Positions 10,781-19,022 of a stretch of 32,584 nt of DNA are shown piece by piece (the first letter of the stretch is position 1; the number at the start of each line of letters is the position of its first letter). The stretch is taken from assembly GCF_030409805.1 (NCBI RefSeq), contig NZ_JAUFQP010000020.1, positions 1-32,584 on the forward strand, written 5' to 3'. This stretch comes from Algibacter miyuki. GTDB lineage: Bacteria; Bacteroidota; Bacteroidia; Flavobacteriales; Flavobacteriaceae. The notes under the pieces are model-generated. The model was not told the DNA's origin. It saw only the letters and a list, made by a program, of their open reading frames with translations, and did not search any database. The translations under genes and the position numbers were made by a program.

Positions 10781-11548
10781 GTGAATAAATTAGGGCTTTT
10801 AGGAAAAAACATTTCATATTCATTTTCAAAAAATTATTTTAAAGAAAAGTTTGAAAACGAAAAAATTACGGATACTACATACGAGAATTTCGACTTAGAA
10901 AGCATCGATCTCTTTCCTTCAATTATAGAAAACACAAAGAACATCAAAGGCATAAACGTAACTATACCTTACAAAGAAGCCGTGATGCCTTTTCTTGACA
11001 AAATCAATAAAAAAGCAAAAGCTATTGGCGCTGTAAACACGATTAAGGTGACTAAAAAGGTAAACTTGTGGGTTACAATACCGACTGTTATGGCTTCAAA
11101 AATACGTTAAAACCTTTTTTGAAATCGCAGCATAAAAAAGCATTAATATTAGGTACTGGCGGCGCAAGTAAAGCTGTTGCTTATAGTCTAGGCGAATTAG
11201 GTATCGATTACAAATATGTATCTCGAAAACAATCTGAAGGTGTTGGTTTTACATACAGTAACCTTTCCGAAGCTATAATTTCCGAACATCAAGTTATTGT
11301 AAACTGTACACCTTTAGGCACGTTTCCCGACGTTGACCAATGTGCAGATATTCCGTATAACGGGATTACAAATGAGCATATTTTGTTCGATTTAATTTAC
11401 AATCCCGATCAAACTAAATTCTTAAAACACGGTAAAGATCGCGGTGCAACAACCATTAACGGGCTAAACATGCTAAAACTACAAGCCGAAAAATCTTGGT
11501 CTATTTGGGATTTATAAAAAATATCACCAACTAAGCCTTTGTAAATAA
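10781..11548 (+). CDS. aroE: aroE, shikimate dehydrogenase
   Basis: It reduces 3-dehydroshikimate to shikimate with NADPH, the fourth step of chorismate synthesis, in the cytosol. The substrate-binding serines (ISYSFSK, residues 11-17), the catalytic lysine of NVTIPYK (K65) and the aspartate of NTDCYGF (D102) are all present. The NADP-binding loop is GTGGAS near residues 125-130, and the C-terminal NGLNMLKLQAEKSW is typical of the family. The protein has about 250 residues, slightly shorter than E. coli AroE (272). The start is GTG 10781, because VNKLGLLGKNISYSFS aligns with AroE N termini and no nearer ATG exists. A lost A near 11058 and a loss near 11510 break this copy; pass 1 is intact there. 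It sits between DUF368 protein 2 and the DUF349 gene, all rightward. Confidence 0.93.
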
Positions 11549-11568
11549 TAGACTTGTTAGTATCTTTA
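11538..11568 (+). promoter_or_regulatory. Candidate Bacteroidota promoter for the DUF349 gene
   Basis: TTTG (11538-11541), a 19-base spacer and TATCTTTA (11561-11568) fit TTTG-N19-TAnnTTTG at all but the last position. The -33 element lies inside the last codons of aroE, and the ATG follows about 38 bases downstream. This suggests the DUF349 gene can be transcribed apart from the aroE cluster. Confidence 0.45.
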
Positions 11569-11606
11569 AAGTCTAGAGTATAAACAACGAACCTAAACAT
11601 TTTAAA

Positions 11607-13585
11607 ATGTCTGAATAAACAAGCTTAACGCGGAAGATGCCGAAAATGCAAATCCGATAGAAAGTTCCCCTCAATCTTCTGAAACCGTAACTCCTGAAAC
11701 ACACCTTCGGAAGAAACTTCGGTTACAGAAAGTACCGCTACTGAAACCCAGAACTAGTGGCTGTTGATACTCCAGAGGTATCAAATGAAGATGATGAAGT
11801 GCTTAACGAGATTGAAGAATCTAACGCGGAAGACGCCGAAGATGAAGGCAATAAGGACAGACATAGCATTGAAGTTAAGGAATACGATAGCATGTCGTTA
11901 GAAGGCTTAGCTATAGAGTTGGAAAAATTGGTGCAATCGCAAAAAGTTCAGGCTATAAAATCTCATGTAGATGGTATAAATGCTGAATTTAAAACCAATA
12001 TCAAGCTTTAGTTGATGAAAAAAAGGAAGAATTTTTAAATGATGGCGGTAATGAAATTGATTTTTATTATTCGTCACCAGTAGAAAAACGCTATAAAGCC
12101 GCTTATCGGGAATATCGCAATAAGTTAAACGACCATTATAAAAGTTTAGAAAAAAACTAAAGCAAAATCTAACCGATAAATTAGAAATTATCGAGGAGCT
12201 TAAAGGGTTAATTAATGTTGAAGAAAACATAAACACGACTTACAAACACTTCAAGGAATTGCAAGAACGTTGGAGAACAACAGGGCCAATTCCGCGTGAT
12301 AAATACAATAATGCTTGGAATAGTTACCACCACCATACGGAGTTATTTTACGATTTTTTACACTAAACAGAGATTTACGTGATTTAGATTTCAAACATAA
12401 TTTAGAGAAAAATTATTAATTATTGAGCGTGCCGAAGAACTAACCAAAGACGATAACGTGATGCGATCGTTTAGAGAGTTACAAGAATTGCACAAAATGT
12501 GGAAGGAAGAACTTGGACCAGTAGGCAAAGAACATCGTGAAGTTATATGGGACCGTTTTAAAGCAGCCACTAAAATAATTAATGATAAACGCCAAGTTTA
12601 TTACAAAGAAATTGATAAAGTTTACGAGGTTAACTTAGAAACCAAACTTGAAATTATTGCTCAAATAAATAATATTGCTCAAAAAACAGGTGGTTCGCAT
12701 AGCGAATGGCAAAAGCGTATAAAATATATTGAAGAATTACGCAACCTATTTTTCAAAGCAGGAAAAGTGCCATTGAAAGTTAACGAGGAAACTTGGGCCA
12801 AGTTTAAAGATGGCGTTAGAACTTTCAACAGAAACAAAAACGCTTATTATAAAGATCTAAAAAAGGAGCAATATACAAACTTACAAAAGAAGCTTGATTT
12901 AATAAAAATAGCCGAAGACAATAAGGATAGTGAAGATACCGCTGTAACCACACCGTTGATGAAAAAAATTCAGAACGAGTGGAAAAAAATTGGTCATGTA
13001 CCAAGAAAAGATAGCGACAAAATTTGGAAACAATTTAAAGGCGCTTGTAACCATTATTTTGATAAAATACACGCTAAACGTAACGCGGTAAGCCAAGAAC
13101 ATGTAGAGGCTTTCAACAAAAAAGCAGCGCTAATCGAAACGCTTAAAGCGGTTGAACCTACAGATGATAAAGATGCCGATATTGCAGTAATTAAAGCGCA
13201 TATTAACACCTGGAAAGATTTAGGACGTGTACCAAACGACAAACGCTATATTGAAGATAAGTTTCAGAAAACCATTGACGATTTATTATCCAATTTAAAA
13301 ATGGATAAAAATGAAATTGAAATGATTAAGTATGAAAATAAGCTAGATAGCCTAACATCTGCCGATGGTGACACTAGAAACTTAGATAACGAACGCTCTT
13401 TTATCCGTAAAAAAATGGATGAAGTTAAAGCACAAATTAATCAATTAGAAAACAATTTACAGTTTTTTACTAATGTTGATGAGGATAATCCGCTTGTAAA
13501 AGACGTTCATAATAATATAAAAGCTCACAGATCATCTTTAGAACTTTTAAAAACGAAACTAGTAAAAATCAAAAACATGTATTAA
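11607..13585 (+). CDS. DUF349 repeat protein
   Basis: This is a cytoplasmic, highly charged helical protein of about 660 residues. The first 90 or so residues are acidic and low-complexity, rich in E, D, S and T (for example EDDEVLNEIEESNAEDAEDE). Five DUF349-type modules of roughly 70-80 residues follow, each recognised by an aromatic-charged helix and a G-x-V/I-P-type turn: RWRTTGPIPRDKY, MWKEELGPVGKEH, FFKAGKVPLKVNEETW, EWKKIGHVPRKDSDKIW and TWKDLGRVPNDKR. A coiled-coil-like tail closes the protein. The biochemical role of DUF349 proteins is not established. This copy lacks a T at codon 4 (11616) and has a few more indels before 12420; from 12458 to the stop it is clean. It converges on proA. 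Confidence 0.9.
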
Positions 13586-13625
13586 CATTTTTTGATTCCG
13601 TTTTTTATAAACGTAACTCCATAAA

Positions 13626-13660
13626 AAAAACTCCGATTGGCTTATACCATCGGAGTTTTT
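13626..13660. terminator. Bidirectional terminator between the DUF349 gene and proA
   Basis: The stem AAAAACTCCGAT (13626-13637) pairs with ATCGGAGTTTTT (13649-13660) around an 11-base loop. A run precedes and T run follows, so it can end transcripts from both converging genes. The same hairpin is present near 656 and 31408. Confidence 0.85.
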
Positions 13661-13703
13661 GTTTTATATATTTTAGGACTTACCTTAAATTAAATGTTGG
13701 TTT

Positions 13704-14903
13704 CTAAACACGAACCTGTCCATCACCAAAAACATAATATTTATTGGTTACCAATTCTTTTAAACCTAATGGTCCACGGTGGTGCAACTTATCGGTACTA
13801 ATAGCAAGCTCTGCACCTACACCAATTTGTCCGCCATCGGTAAAACGCGTTGATGCATTTTGATACACCACAGCACAATCTACCTGTTCCATGAATTTTT
13901 TAGCAATATCAGTGTTTGTCGTCATCACTGTAGCCGAATGTCCACCAGAATATTCGTTTATTTTATCAATAGCTTCAAAAACAGAATTTACTGTACCAAT
14001 ACAGCATTTCATTTCTAAAAATTCTTGATACCAAATCGAATTATCGGTTATAAGTTCTTCATTAGTTAAAATGTTTTTTGTTTCTTCATCAACTAAAACC
14101 TCTACGCCGCTATCCTTTAAAATTTCATTTAAATTTAAAATTCTACCTGCATAATCAGGCAATTTTTTACTCACTAAAATTTTATCTAAAGCATTACAAG
14201 CCGATATTTTCTGAGTTTTAGCATTTAAAATGACTTCAATAGTTTGTTTCCAATCGGCAGCTTCATCCACATATAAAAAGTTATTACCGCGTCCGCTTAC
14301 TAAAACAGCACACTTAGCATGCTCGTTTACAAACTTAATAAGTTGCTCGCCACCTCGAGGTACAATTAAATCGAGTTGCTCGGTAGGGTTTCTTAAAAAC
14401 TCCTGAGTTTCCGTTCTATTCATGGTCAACATTTGAATATAATCGGTGCTCAAATCATGTTCTTCTAATGCCATGTGCCAAAGTTTTACAATGGCTGTAT
14501 TACTGTGTACGGCTTCTTTACCGCCTTTAAGCAGTATTTTGTTATTGGCTTTAAAAGCAAGTACTGTAGCTTCTACGGTTACGTCTGGTCTAGATTCGTA
14601 AATAATCATAATAGTTCCAAACGGCGCTGTTTTATTAATAACATCTAAACCATTATCAAACTCTTTTCTACTGATTATTTTATTCACAGGATCCTCTTGT
14701 GCGCGAACCACTTGTATTGCCGTAATCATACCATCAACCTTATCTTTATTCAAAATTAGGCGATCGTACATGGCTTGATCTTCTTGATTAAAAGCCTCTA
14801 TATCTTTTTTATTCGCATTTAGTAAAGCATCTTGATGTTCCTTTAAAAGAACCTCCATACTTTTTAATACGCTATTTTTTATTTTTTCTGATAATAATTC
14901 CAT
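13704..14903 (-). CDS. proA: proA, gamma-glutamyl phosphate reductase
   Basis: This 399-residue cytosolic enzyme reduces gamma-glutamyl phosphate to glutamate-5-semialdehyde with NADPH, the second step of proline synthesis. Family marks are IYESRPDVTVEA (101-112), KGGKEA (126-131), VPRGGEQLI (181-189), the catalytic cysteine in SACNALD (C236), STRFTDG (351-357) and the C-terminal [11 protein letters not shown] (376-386). Length and motif order match the ProA branch of the aldehyde dehydrogenases. It is the last gene of the proline operon, starting 12 bases after proB. This copy is intact and identical in length to 30165-31364. Confidence 0.97.
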   Translation of the reverse strand: MELLSEKIKNSVLKSMEVLLKEHQDALLNANKKDIEAFNQEDQAMYDRLILNKDKVDGMITAIQVVRAQEDPVNKIISRKEFDNGLDVINKTAPFGTIMIIYESRPDVTVEATVLAFKANNKILLKGGKEAVHSNTAIVKLWHMALEEHDLSTDYIQMLTMNRTETQEFLRNPTEQLDLIVPRGGEQLIKFVNEHAKCAVLVSGRGNNFLYVDEAADWKQTIEVILNAKTQKISACNALDKILVSKKLPDYAGRILNLNEILKDSGVEVLVDEETKNILTNEELITDNSIWYQEFLEMKCCIGTVNSVFEAIDKINEYSGGHSATVMTTNTDIAKKFMEQVDCAVVYQNASTRFTDGGQIGVGAELAISTDKLHHRGPLGLKELVTNKYYVFGDGQVRV

Positions 14904-14915
14904 TTTCTCTTTTTT

Positions 14916-15686
14916 TTAAAGTGACACTTTTGTGCCTACAGCTTTTCCATCTATAATATCGATAATGGTGTTATCACTTTTTCCATTAGCAATATAAGTT
15001 GGAATGTTGTTGGCAGCAGTTTGTTGGGCATAATCTAATTTAGAACCCATTCCGCCACGGCCTTCTCCTTCACCTTTATTATTGTCCTGAATGTATTTAT
15101 CGAGATCGTCTCCCGGGTCTACATTTTTAATTAAATCACTACTTGCAGATTCTGGATGCCCTGTATAAAGCCCATCTATATCGGTTAAAATAATAAGTTT
15201 ATCTGCATTGATTAGCTGTGCGATTAAACTCGCTAACTCATCATTATCGGAAAACATAGACATGGTTACCGATACAGCATCATCTTCATTAGCTATAGGA
15301 ATAACGCCTTCTGAAAGTAAACCTTCGCAACAGTTAATCATGTTTTGTCTGTGAACTCCTGGGCTAAAATCCCGTTTTGTAGGTAGTACTTGCGCACATT
15401 TCATTCCATAATCATGAAAAATATCATAATAAAGACGCATCATTCTTGGTTGCCCAATGGATGAATAGACTTGGCGTCGTACTGTTTTATCTTTGATTTT
15501 AGATTTTCCTAAAACCTCTTTTCCTGCAATAGCTGAACCTGAAGACACTAATATCGTCATGATATCACGTTCATAAAGTTCTGCTATCTGTTTTACTAAT
15601 CGTCTTAAAACTGGTCTTACAATTCTATTATCTTTGTTGGTCATTACATTTGTACCAACCTTAATAACTATTCTTTGTTTGTGCAT
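14916..15686 (-). CDS. proB: proB, glutamate 5-kinase (no PUA domain)
   Basis: It phosphorylates glutamate to gamma-glutamyl phosphate, the first and usually feedback-controlled step of proline synthesis. The 256 residues form an amino-acid-kinase domain only: IVIKVGTNV (6-14), LVSSGSAIAGKE (46-57), PIANEDDAV (130-138), DNDELASL (148-155), LTDIDGLYTGHP (167-178) and GRGGMGSKLDYA (209-220). The C-terminal PUA domain of the E. coli enzyme (367 residues) is absent, and the stop is followed at once by proA, so it has not been lost to an error; both copies agree. ATG 15686 follows the proC stop by one base, suggesting coupled translation. Confidence 0.96.
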   Translation of the reverse strand: MHKQRIVIKVGTNVMTNKDNRIVRPVLRRLVKQIAELYERDIMTILVSSGSAIAGKEVLGKSKIKDKTVRRQVYSSIGQPRMMRLYYDIFHDYGMKCAQVLPTKRDFSPGVHRQNMINCCEGLLSEGVIPIANEDDAVSVTMSMFSDNDELASLIAQLINADKLIILTDIDGLYTGHPESASSDLIKNVDPGDDLDKYIQDNNKGEGEGRGGMGSKLDYAQQTAANNIPTYIANGKSDNTIIDIIDGKAVGTKVSL

Positions 15687-15687
15687 T

Positions 15688-16494
15688 TTAGTTTTCTTTA
15701 CCTAACTCTACTGCACGACTAAATGCAGCAAAAGCGGCTTCTTTAATTAATTCGTTTACATTATTATCTTCCATAGAATCTAACGCAGCTCTTGTGGTAC
15801 CTCCTTTAGAAGCTACTTTATCCATCCAAGATGCTGGCGATAAATTAGACTGATTAAAAAGTTCTACAGCGCCAATAAAAGTTTGACTTACCAAAACCGT
15901 AGAATCGTTCTTTGAAAACCCCATTTGTAAGGCAGCCTCCATCATACTTTGCATAAAATAGAAAACATAAGCTGGACCACTACCTGAAATACCGGTAGAT
16001 GCATCAATTAGATTTTCGTTTGATACACGAATGGATTTTCCTGTGGTGTCCAATAAACTTTCTACCGTTAACATTTCAATTCTAGACACCTCTGGAGAGG
16101 TTACATAAGATGTTAAGCCTCTACCTATTTGTGCTGGCAAATTAGGCATAGCACGAACTACTTTTTGCAATCCAGTAATACTTGTGATGGTTTCAATAGT
16201 GACACCAGCCATTATTGAAATAATAACTTGTTGTGGTTTTACCAATGACTTGATCGCTTTAAAAACGCCCTCGGCATGGTATGGTTTAACGGCGACAAAT
16301 ATAATATCGGCCTGTGGCACGCAGTCTTCTAATTCCTTGAAGGCGTCAAAATGAGCTATTTGGTTTAGTTCTTCCAATTTCTCTTCAGACTTATCCAAAA
16401 CCATGATGTTTTTCTTTTTAAGTAGTCTTGATTTCGACATACCTTCGGCATACGTTAGCCCCATGTTTCCGGCTCCAATTACTAGTACTTTCAT
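15688..16494 (-). CDS. proC: proC, pyrroline-5-carboxylate reductase
   Basis: This 268-residue enzyme catalyses the last step of proline synthesis, reducing pyrroline-5-carboxylate to proline with NAD(P)H. Visible are the Rossmann loop VIGAGNMG (5-12), VAVKPYHAE (67-75), RAMPNLPAQ (114-122), the family signature GSGPAYVFYF (171-180) and SKGGTTRAALDSME (229-242). The length is normal for ProC. It precedes proB by one base and follows the 63-residue gene by 33 bases. Having all three proline genes in one operon in the order proC-proB-proA means their products are made together. Confidence 0.97.
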   Translation of the reverse strand: MKVLVIGAGNMGLTYAEGMSKSRLLKKKNIMVLDKSEEKLEELNQIAHFDAFKELEDCVPQADIIFVAVKPYHAEGVFKAIKSLVKPQQVIISIMAGVTIETITSITGLQKVVRAMPNLPAQIGRGLTSYVTSPEVSRIEMLTVESLLDTTGKSIRVSNENLIDASTGISGSGPAYVFYFMQSMMEAALQMGFSKNDSTVLVSQTFIGAVELFNQSNLSPASWMDKVASKGGTTRAALDSMEDNNVNELIKEAAFAAFSRAVELGKEN

Positions 16495-16527
16495 TTATTA
16501 TATTTTTTTATTAATGTTTAATTATTT

Positions 16528-16719
16528 TTATACAAAAAGCATACAATCTTTATCATCCTTGATCTCGCCGTAATACGTTTCTCTATATTTATGAAGCGTT
16601 TTTATAGGCAACCCGAACAAATATTTTTTGATATAAATAACTTTCGAGGTTAATTCTCCCATTTTTACAGTGTGTATTTTTTCATAAGTTGTATTTCGTT
16701 TTACTTGTATAATTTTCAT
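16528..16719 (-). CDS. Small basic hypothetical protein, 63 residues
   Basis: I do not recognise this family. The predicted protein is lysine-rich in its first two thirds and ends in an acidic DDKD stretch followed by CMLFV. It has no signal peptide or membrane helix. The case for a real gene is its position: it has the same direction as its neighbours, starts 24 bases after the GNAT gene, stops 33 bases before proC, and is intact in both copies. A chance ORF is possible, since two copies of one locus are not independent evidence of conservation. Confidence 0.6.
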   Translation of the reverse strand: MKIIQVKRNTTYEKIHTVKMGELTSKVIYIKKYLFGLPIKTLHKYRETYYGEIKDDKDCMLFV

Positions 16720-16743
16720 ATATTTTGTTTTTACTAAAATGGA

Positions 16744-17180
16744 TTATCGTACCAATCGCATTTCTATATTTCTTGACTTAAACCCTTGTTTTTCAAATAA
16801 TGCTATAACAGGGTTATCTTTATTAACGTGTATAGCGATATCGCCATCACAATATTTTATGGTATGTGCTATTAACTTCTGTGCAATCCCTTTACCTCTA
16901 TATTCGGTTTTAACAGCCATATATACCAATATGTTTTCTGCTAAATACTCGTTCATACCTGTTCTGTTGACAACTATGGCTCCTAAAATATCATGTTCAT
17001 TTTCCATCACAAAAACGTAACCGCCAAGGCCTGCAACTTCTTTTGCTGCATACATAATCGATTTCTGATTGCACTTTTGGTGTCAGTAAATTCACCTGAA
17101 TGCTCATGTAAAAATCTTGAAATTCGTGATATATCATTAATTGATAACCTCGAAAAGGCATCAAAAGTTGTAATAGTCAT
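16744..17180 (-). CDS. GNAT-family N-acetyltransferase (one-base deletion in this copy)
   Basis: This is a 145-residue acetyltransferase of the GNAT fold. The acetyl-CoA binding motif A is YRGKGIAQKL (94-103), preceded by the beta-strand ENILVYMAVK, and the C-terminal NKDNPVIALFEKQGF (120-134) is the usual GNAT closing segment. The substrate cannot be told from sequence. A run of four T has become three near 17060, which breaks the frame here; the copy at 27887-28324 is intact. It is the first substantial gene of the proline operon, about 230 bases downstream of the promoter. Confidence 0.88.
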
Positions 17181-17313
17181 TAAATGATATTATTTGTGAT
17201 TACACCTAATTTTAGGTAAATTGAAAAATGCATAAACGCAAAAATTTATTCACTTATAAACTAATAAGTAAATAATTAACGTTTAAAAATTGGGTAAGAA
17301 AATTGGTTGGGCG

Positions 17314-17415
17314 CTAAACTGCAGGAGGGATGAATTTCTCCGACTGATTTCTAAAAACTAGAAAGTTGAAGTTAAAGATTCTGATATTTCTTTTCTCATG
17401 TATGCCTTTTACCAT
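17314..17415 (-). CDS. Possible leaderless upstream ORF, 33 codons (pass 2 copy)
   Basis: ATG GTA AAA GGC begins about where transcription should start from the promoter at 17420-17451, and the frame ends at TAG after 33 codons. The predicted peptide (MVKGIHEKRN...) is basic and matches no family I know. It could be a leader peptide or chance. The call rests only on its placement. Confidence 0.3.
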   Translation of the reverse strand: MVKGIHEKRNIRIFNFNFLVFRNQSEKFIPPAV

Positions 17416-17419
17416 GGTG

Positions 17420-17451
17420 CAAATATAAGAAAAACAAGCCCTAATGGCAAA
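17420..17451 (-). promoter_or_regulatory. Bacteroidota promoter of the proline operon
   Basis: On the minus strand, TTTG (17451-17448), a 20-base spacer and TATATTTG (17427-17420) match the Bacteroidota consensus TTTG-N19/20-TAnnTTTG exactly. It is the best promoter in the window and points into the GNAT, 63-aa, proC, proB, proA operon. Confidence 0.7.
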
Positions 17452-17549
17452 TTATCCATGTTAAGATAATCAGAAATAAAAAAACCAAGCTATTAAATCA
17501 GGCTTATTTTGGCATTAAAAAACGCGACTCAACACCTTTAAAACCGAGC

Positions 17550-19022
17550 TTAATTACGTTTAAAAATTTGATAATAACTTTCCTCTTTATATAAAGTATA
17601 ATTATTTTGAATAAACGCAATAACATCTGTACTGTACTTCGTGTTTTCTAAAGCAGGCAAAGTTTCTTTTAAAAGAAACACTGGGGGTTTCTCTTTTAAC
17701 TCACGACTTAGAACTTGATTGCTTTGCTCACTATTTATAAAAATAGAATGAAAATACTGACTAGAAGAACGTCTTTTAGAAAAATAGAGCGCTTTAATCA
17801 ATATCTGATCATTGCTTAAAACATAGATGTAATCTGATTCTTTTGTTTCACTTTCAAGCCACGCCCCTAATGTTCTTGACGGCTCTACATCTCCCTTTAC
17901 AAAAGCACTTGCTATATTTTTGAATTGAAGGTATGGAAAAAACAAAACGACAAGAACCGCAATGTACACATGGTCTTTATAATTAAAATACTTTTTCTTT
18001 TCTACAAAACTGGCGATTCCTATTGCTGAAAGTATAACTATAGGCGCAAAAATTTGTTTTATTTGATGCCCATAATAATAGCCAGATGCGTTAACCCCGA
18101 TAAAATCGAAGGCCAACCATATTAAAATACCGACAATATATTTATTTTTCAACTCAATATACTGCAGTTTAAACAAGTACAGGAACAGATAAAACAGAAT
18201 AAAACGAGAGCTTATAAAAACTCTGAAAAAATTAAGCATGCGTGTTTTTAAATCTGGAGCAGCACTTCCCGAATCTAACAAAATATACCAAGCACCGCTT
18301 AGGTAATCTTGGACTGAAACCCCGTAAAAGGACATCACCAAAAACAAACTAGCCACACCAATAACAATACCTATAATAAAGTATAACGTTCCCAACACAC
18401 GCTTAGAAACACCTTTATCTTCTGATAAATTAATAAAATAAAACAGAAAAAAGGCTGCTGAAGTGGTTATTGCTATTTGTTTAAATGAAATGGCCAACCC
18501 CAAAAAAACACCAGCCATAAAAACTCTAGTGTTTAACGTATATTTTGAGTTTTCTTGTATTAAAATATAAAATGAAATAATACTAAAAAACACCATAAAC
18601 GTTTCCGTTTGCGCTAAAGAGAACCCGTCCATAACACGCCAACACGAGGTTAATGTAAATAAACACATTGCGATAATTCCGGCAAATTCACTGTGCAACC
18701 GTTTACATATTTTATACAAATAGTATGATGAAAAAATTACTGCAAGCGCCCCAATAAACCGTTCTATGATAAAATTTCCGGTAGTAAAATATTCTGATAT
18801 TGCATATAAAATCAAAATACCAGGTGTTTTATTTTCTACAGTACCTAAATAAGGAACTAGCCCGTTTACCGTCCAAGCTCTTCCAATATAGCCCCACAAG
18901 GCTTCATCATAAGCAATATAAGGATGGAGCACTAAAACAAGAAGCACCAAACATAAAAAAGCACCTATAAATAAGGGATTAAAACATAAATAAGTCCAAC
19001 TACTTTTCTTCATGATATTCAT
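17550..19022 (-). CDS. GT-C (PMT/ArnT-like) membrane glycosyltransferase
   Basis: This integral membrane protein of about 490 residues has roughly ten hydrophobic helices and a short soluble C-terminal region. Near residues 38-48, [11 protein letters not shown] carries the acidic pair expected in the first outer loop of GT-C enzymes, followed by [11 protein letters not shown] and [23 protein letters not shown], which fit the GT39/ArnT-like pattern. Such enzymes take a sugar from a polyprenyl-phosphate donor on the outer face of the membrane; the acceptor is unknown. ATG 19022 is the first ATG; 19013 (MKKSSW) is equally possible. Either way it overlaps the end of the FAD-enzyme gene, so the two are probably translationally coupled. 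Confidence 0.85.
   Translation of the reverse strand: MNIMKKSSWTYLCFNPLFIGAFLCLVLLVLVLHPYIAYDEALWGYIGRAWTVNGLVPYLGTVENKTPGILILYAISEYFTTGNFIIERFIGALAVIFSSYYLYKICKRLHSEFAGIIAMCLFTLTSCWRVMDGFSLAQTETFMVFFSIISFYILIQENSKYTLNTRVFMAGVFLGLAISFKQIAITTSAAFFLFYFINLSEDKGVSKRVLGTLYFIIGIVIGVASLFLVMSFYGVSVQDYLSGAWYILLDSGSAAPDLKTRMLNFFRVFISSRFILFYLFLYLFKLQYIELKNKYIVGILIWLAFDFIGVNASGYYYGHQIKQIFAPIVILSAIGIASFVEKKKYFNYKDHVYIAVLVVLFFPYLQFKNIASAFVKGDVEPSRTLGAWLESETKESDYIYVLSNDQILIKALYFSKRRSSSQYFHSIFINSEQSNQVLSRELKEKPPVFLLKETLPALENTKYSTDVIAFIQNNYTLYKEESYYQIFKRN

Larger units (their letters stand above)
7165..14329. repeat. Right arm of fold-back palindrome 1 (start of pass 2)
   Basis: This is the inverted partner of 1-7164. 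The part from 7165 to about 12400 also carries many single-base indels, but at different places from those in the left arm, so each copy corrects the other. From about 12458 on, the sequence is clean and gives long uninterrupted frames. Confidence 0.97.
17181..17549. other. Leader of the proline operon and end of the glycosyltransferase operon
   Basis: Read on the minus strand, this 369-base gap holds first a possible weak terminator for the glycosyltransferase (GCTTGG then a T run near 17480), then the promoter at 17420-17451, then a leader of about 230 bases. The leader contains a 33-codon ORF and three small hairpins, best read in the pass 3 copy: 27703-27719, 27792-27821 and 27850-27863. 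No known riboswitch class is recognised. Confidence 0.55.

Noticed and set aside
1..12460. Pseudogenes or programmed frameshifts in TPR, DUF368, aroE and DUF349 genes
   Set aside because: Each break is repaired by another copy of the same locus, and many lie in homopolymers. No slippery-site and pseudoknot arrangement recurs.
1..14329. Giant inverted repeat as a transposon or invertible element
   Set aside because: There is no transposase, integrase or invertase in or beside the arms, no spacer between the arms and no target-site duplication. The arms consist of housekeeping genes.
16739..17187. Plus-strand ORFs opposite the GNAT gene
   Set aside because: They are shadows of the GNAT frame; the GNAT protein has the acetyl-CoA motif and they have none.
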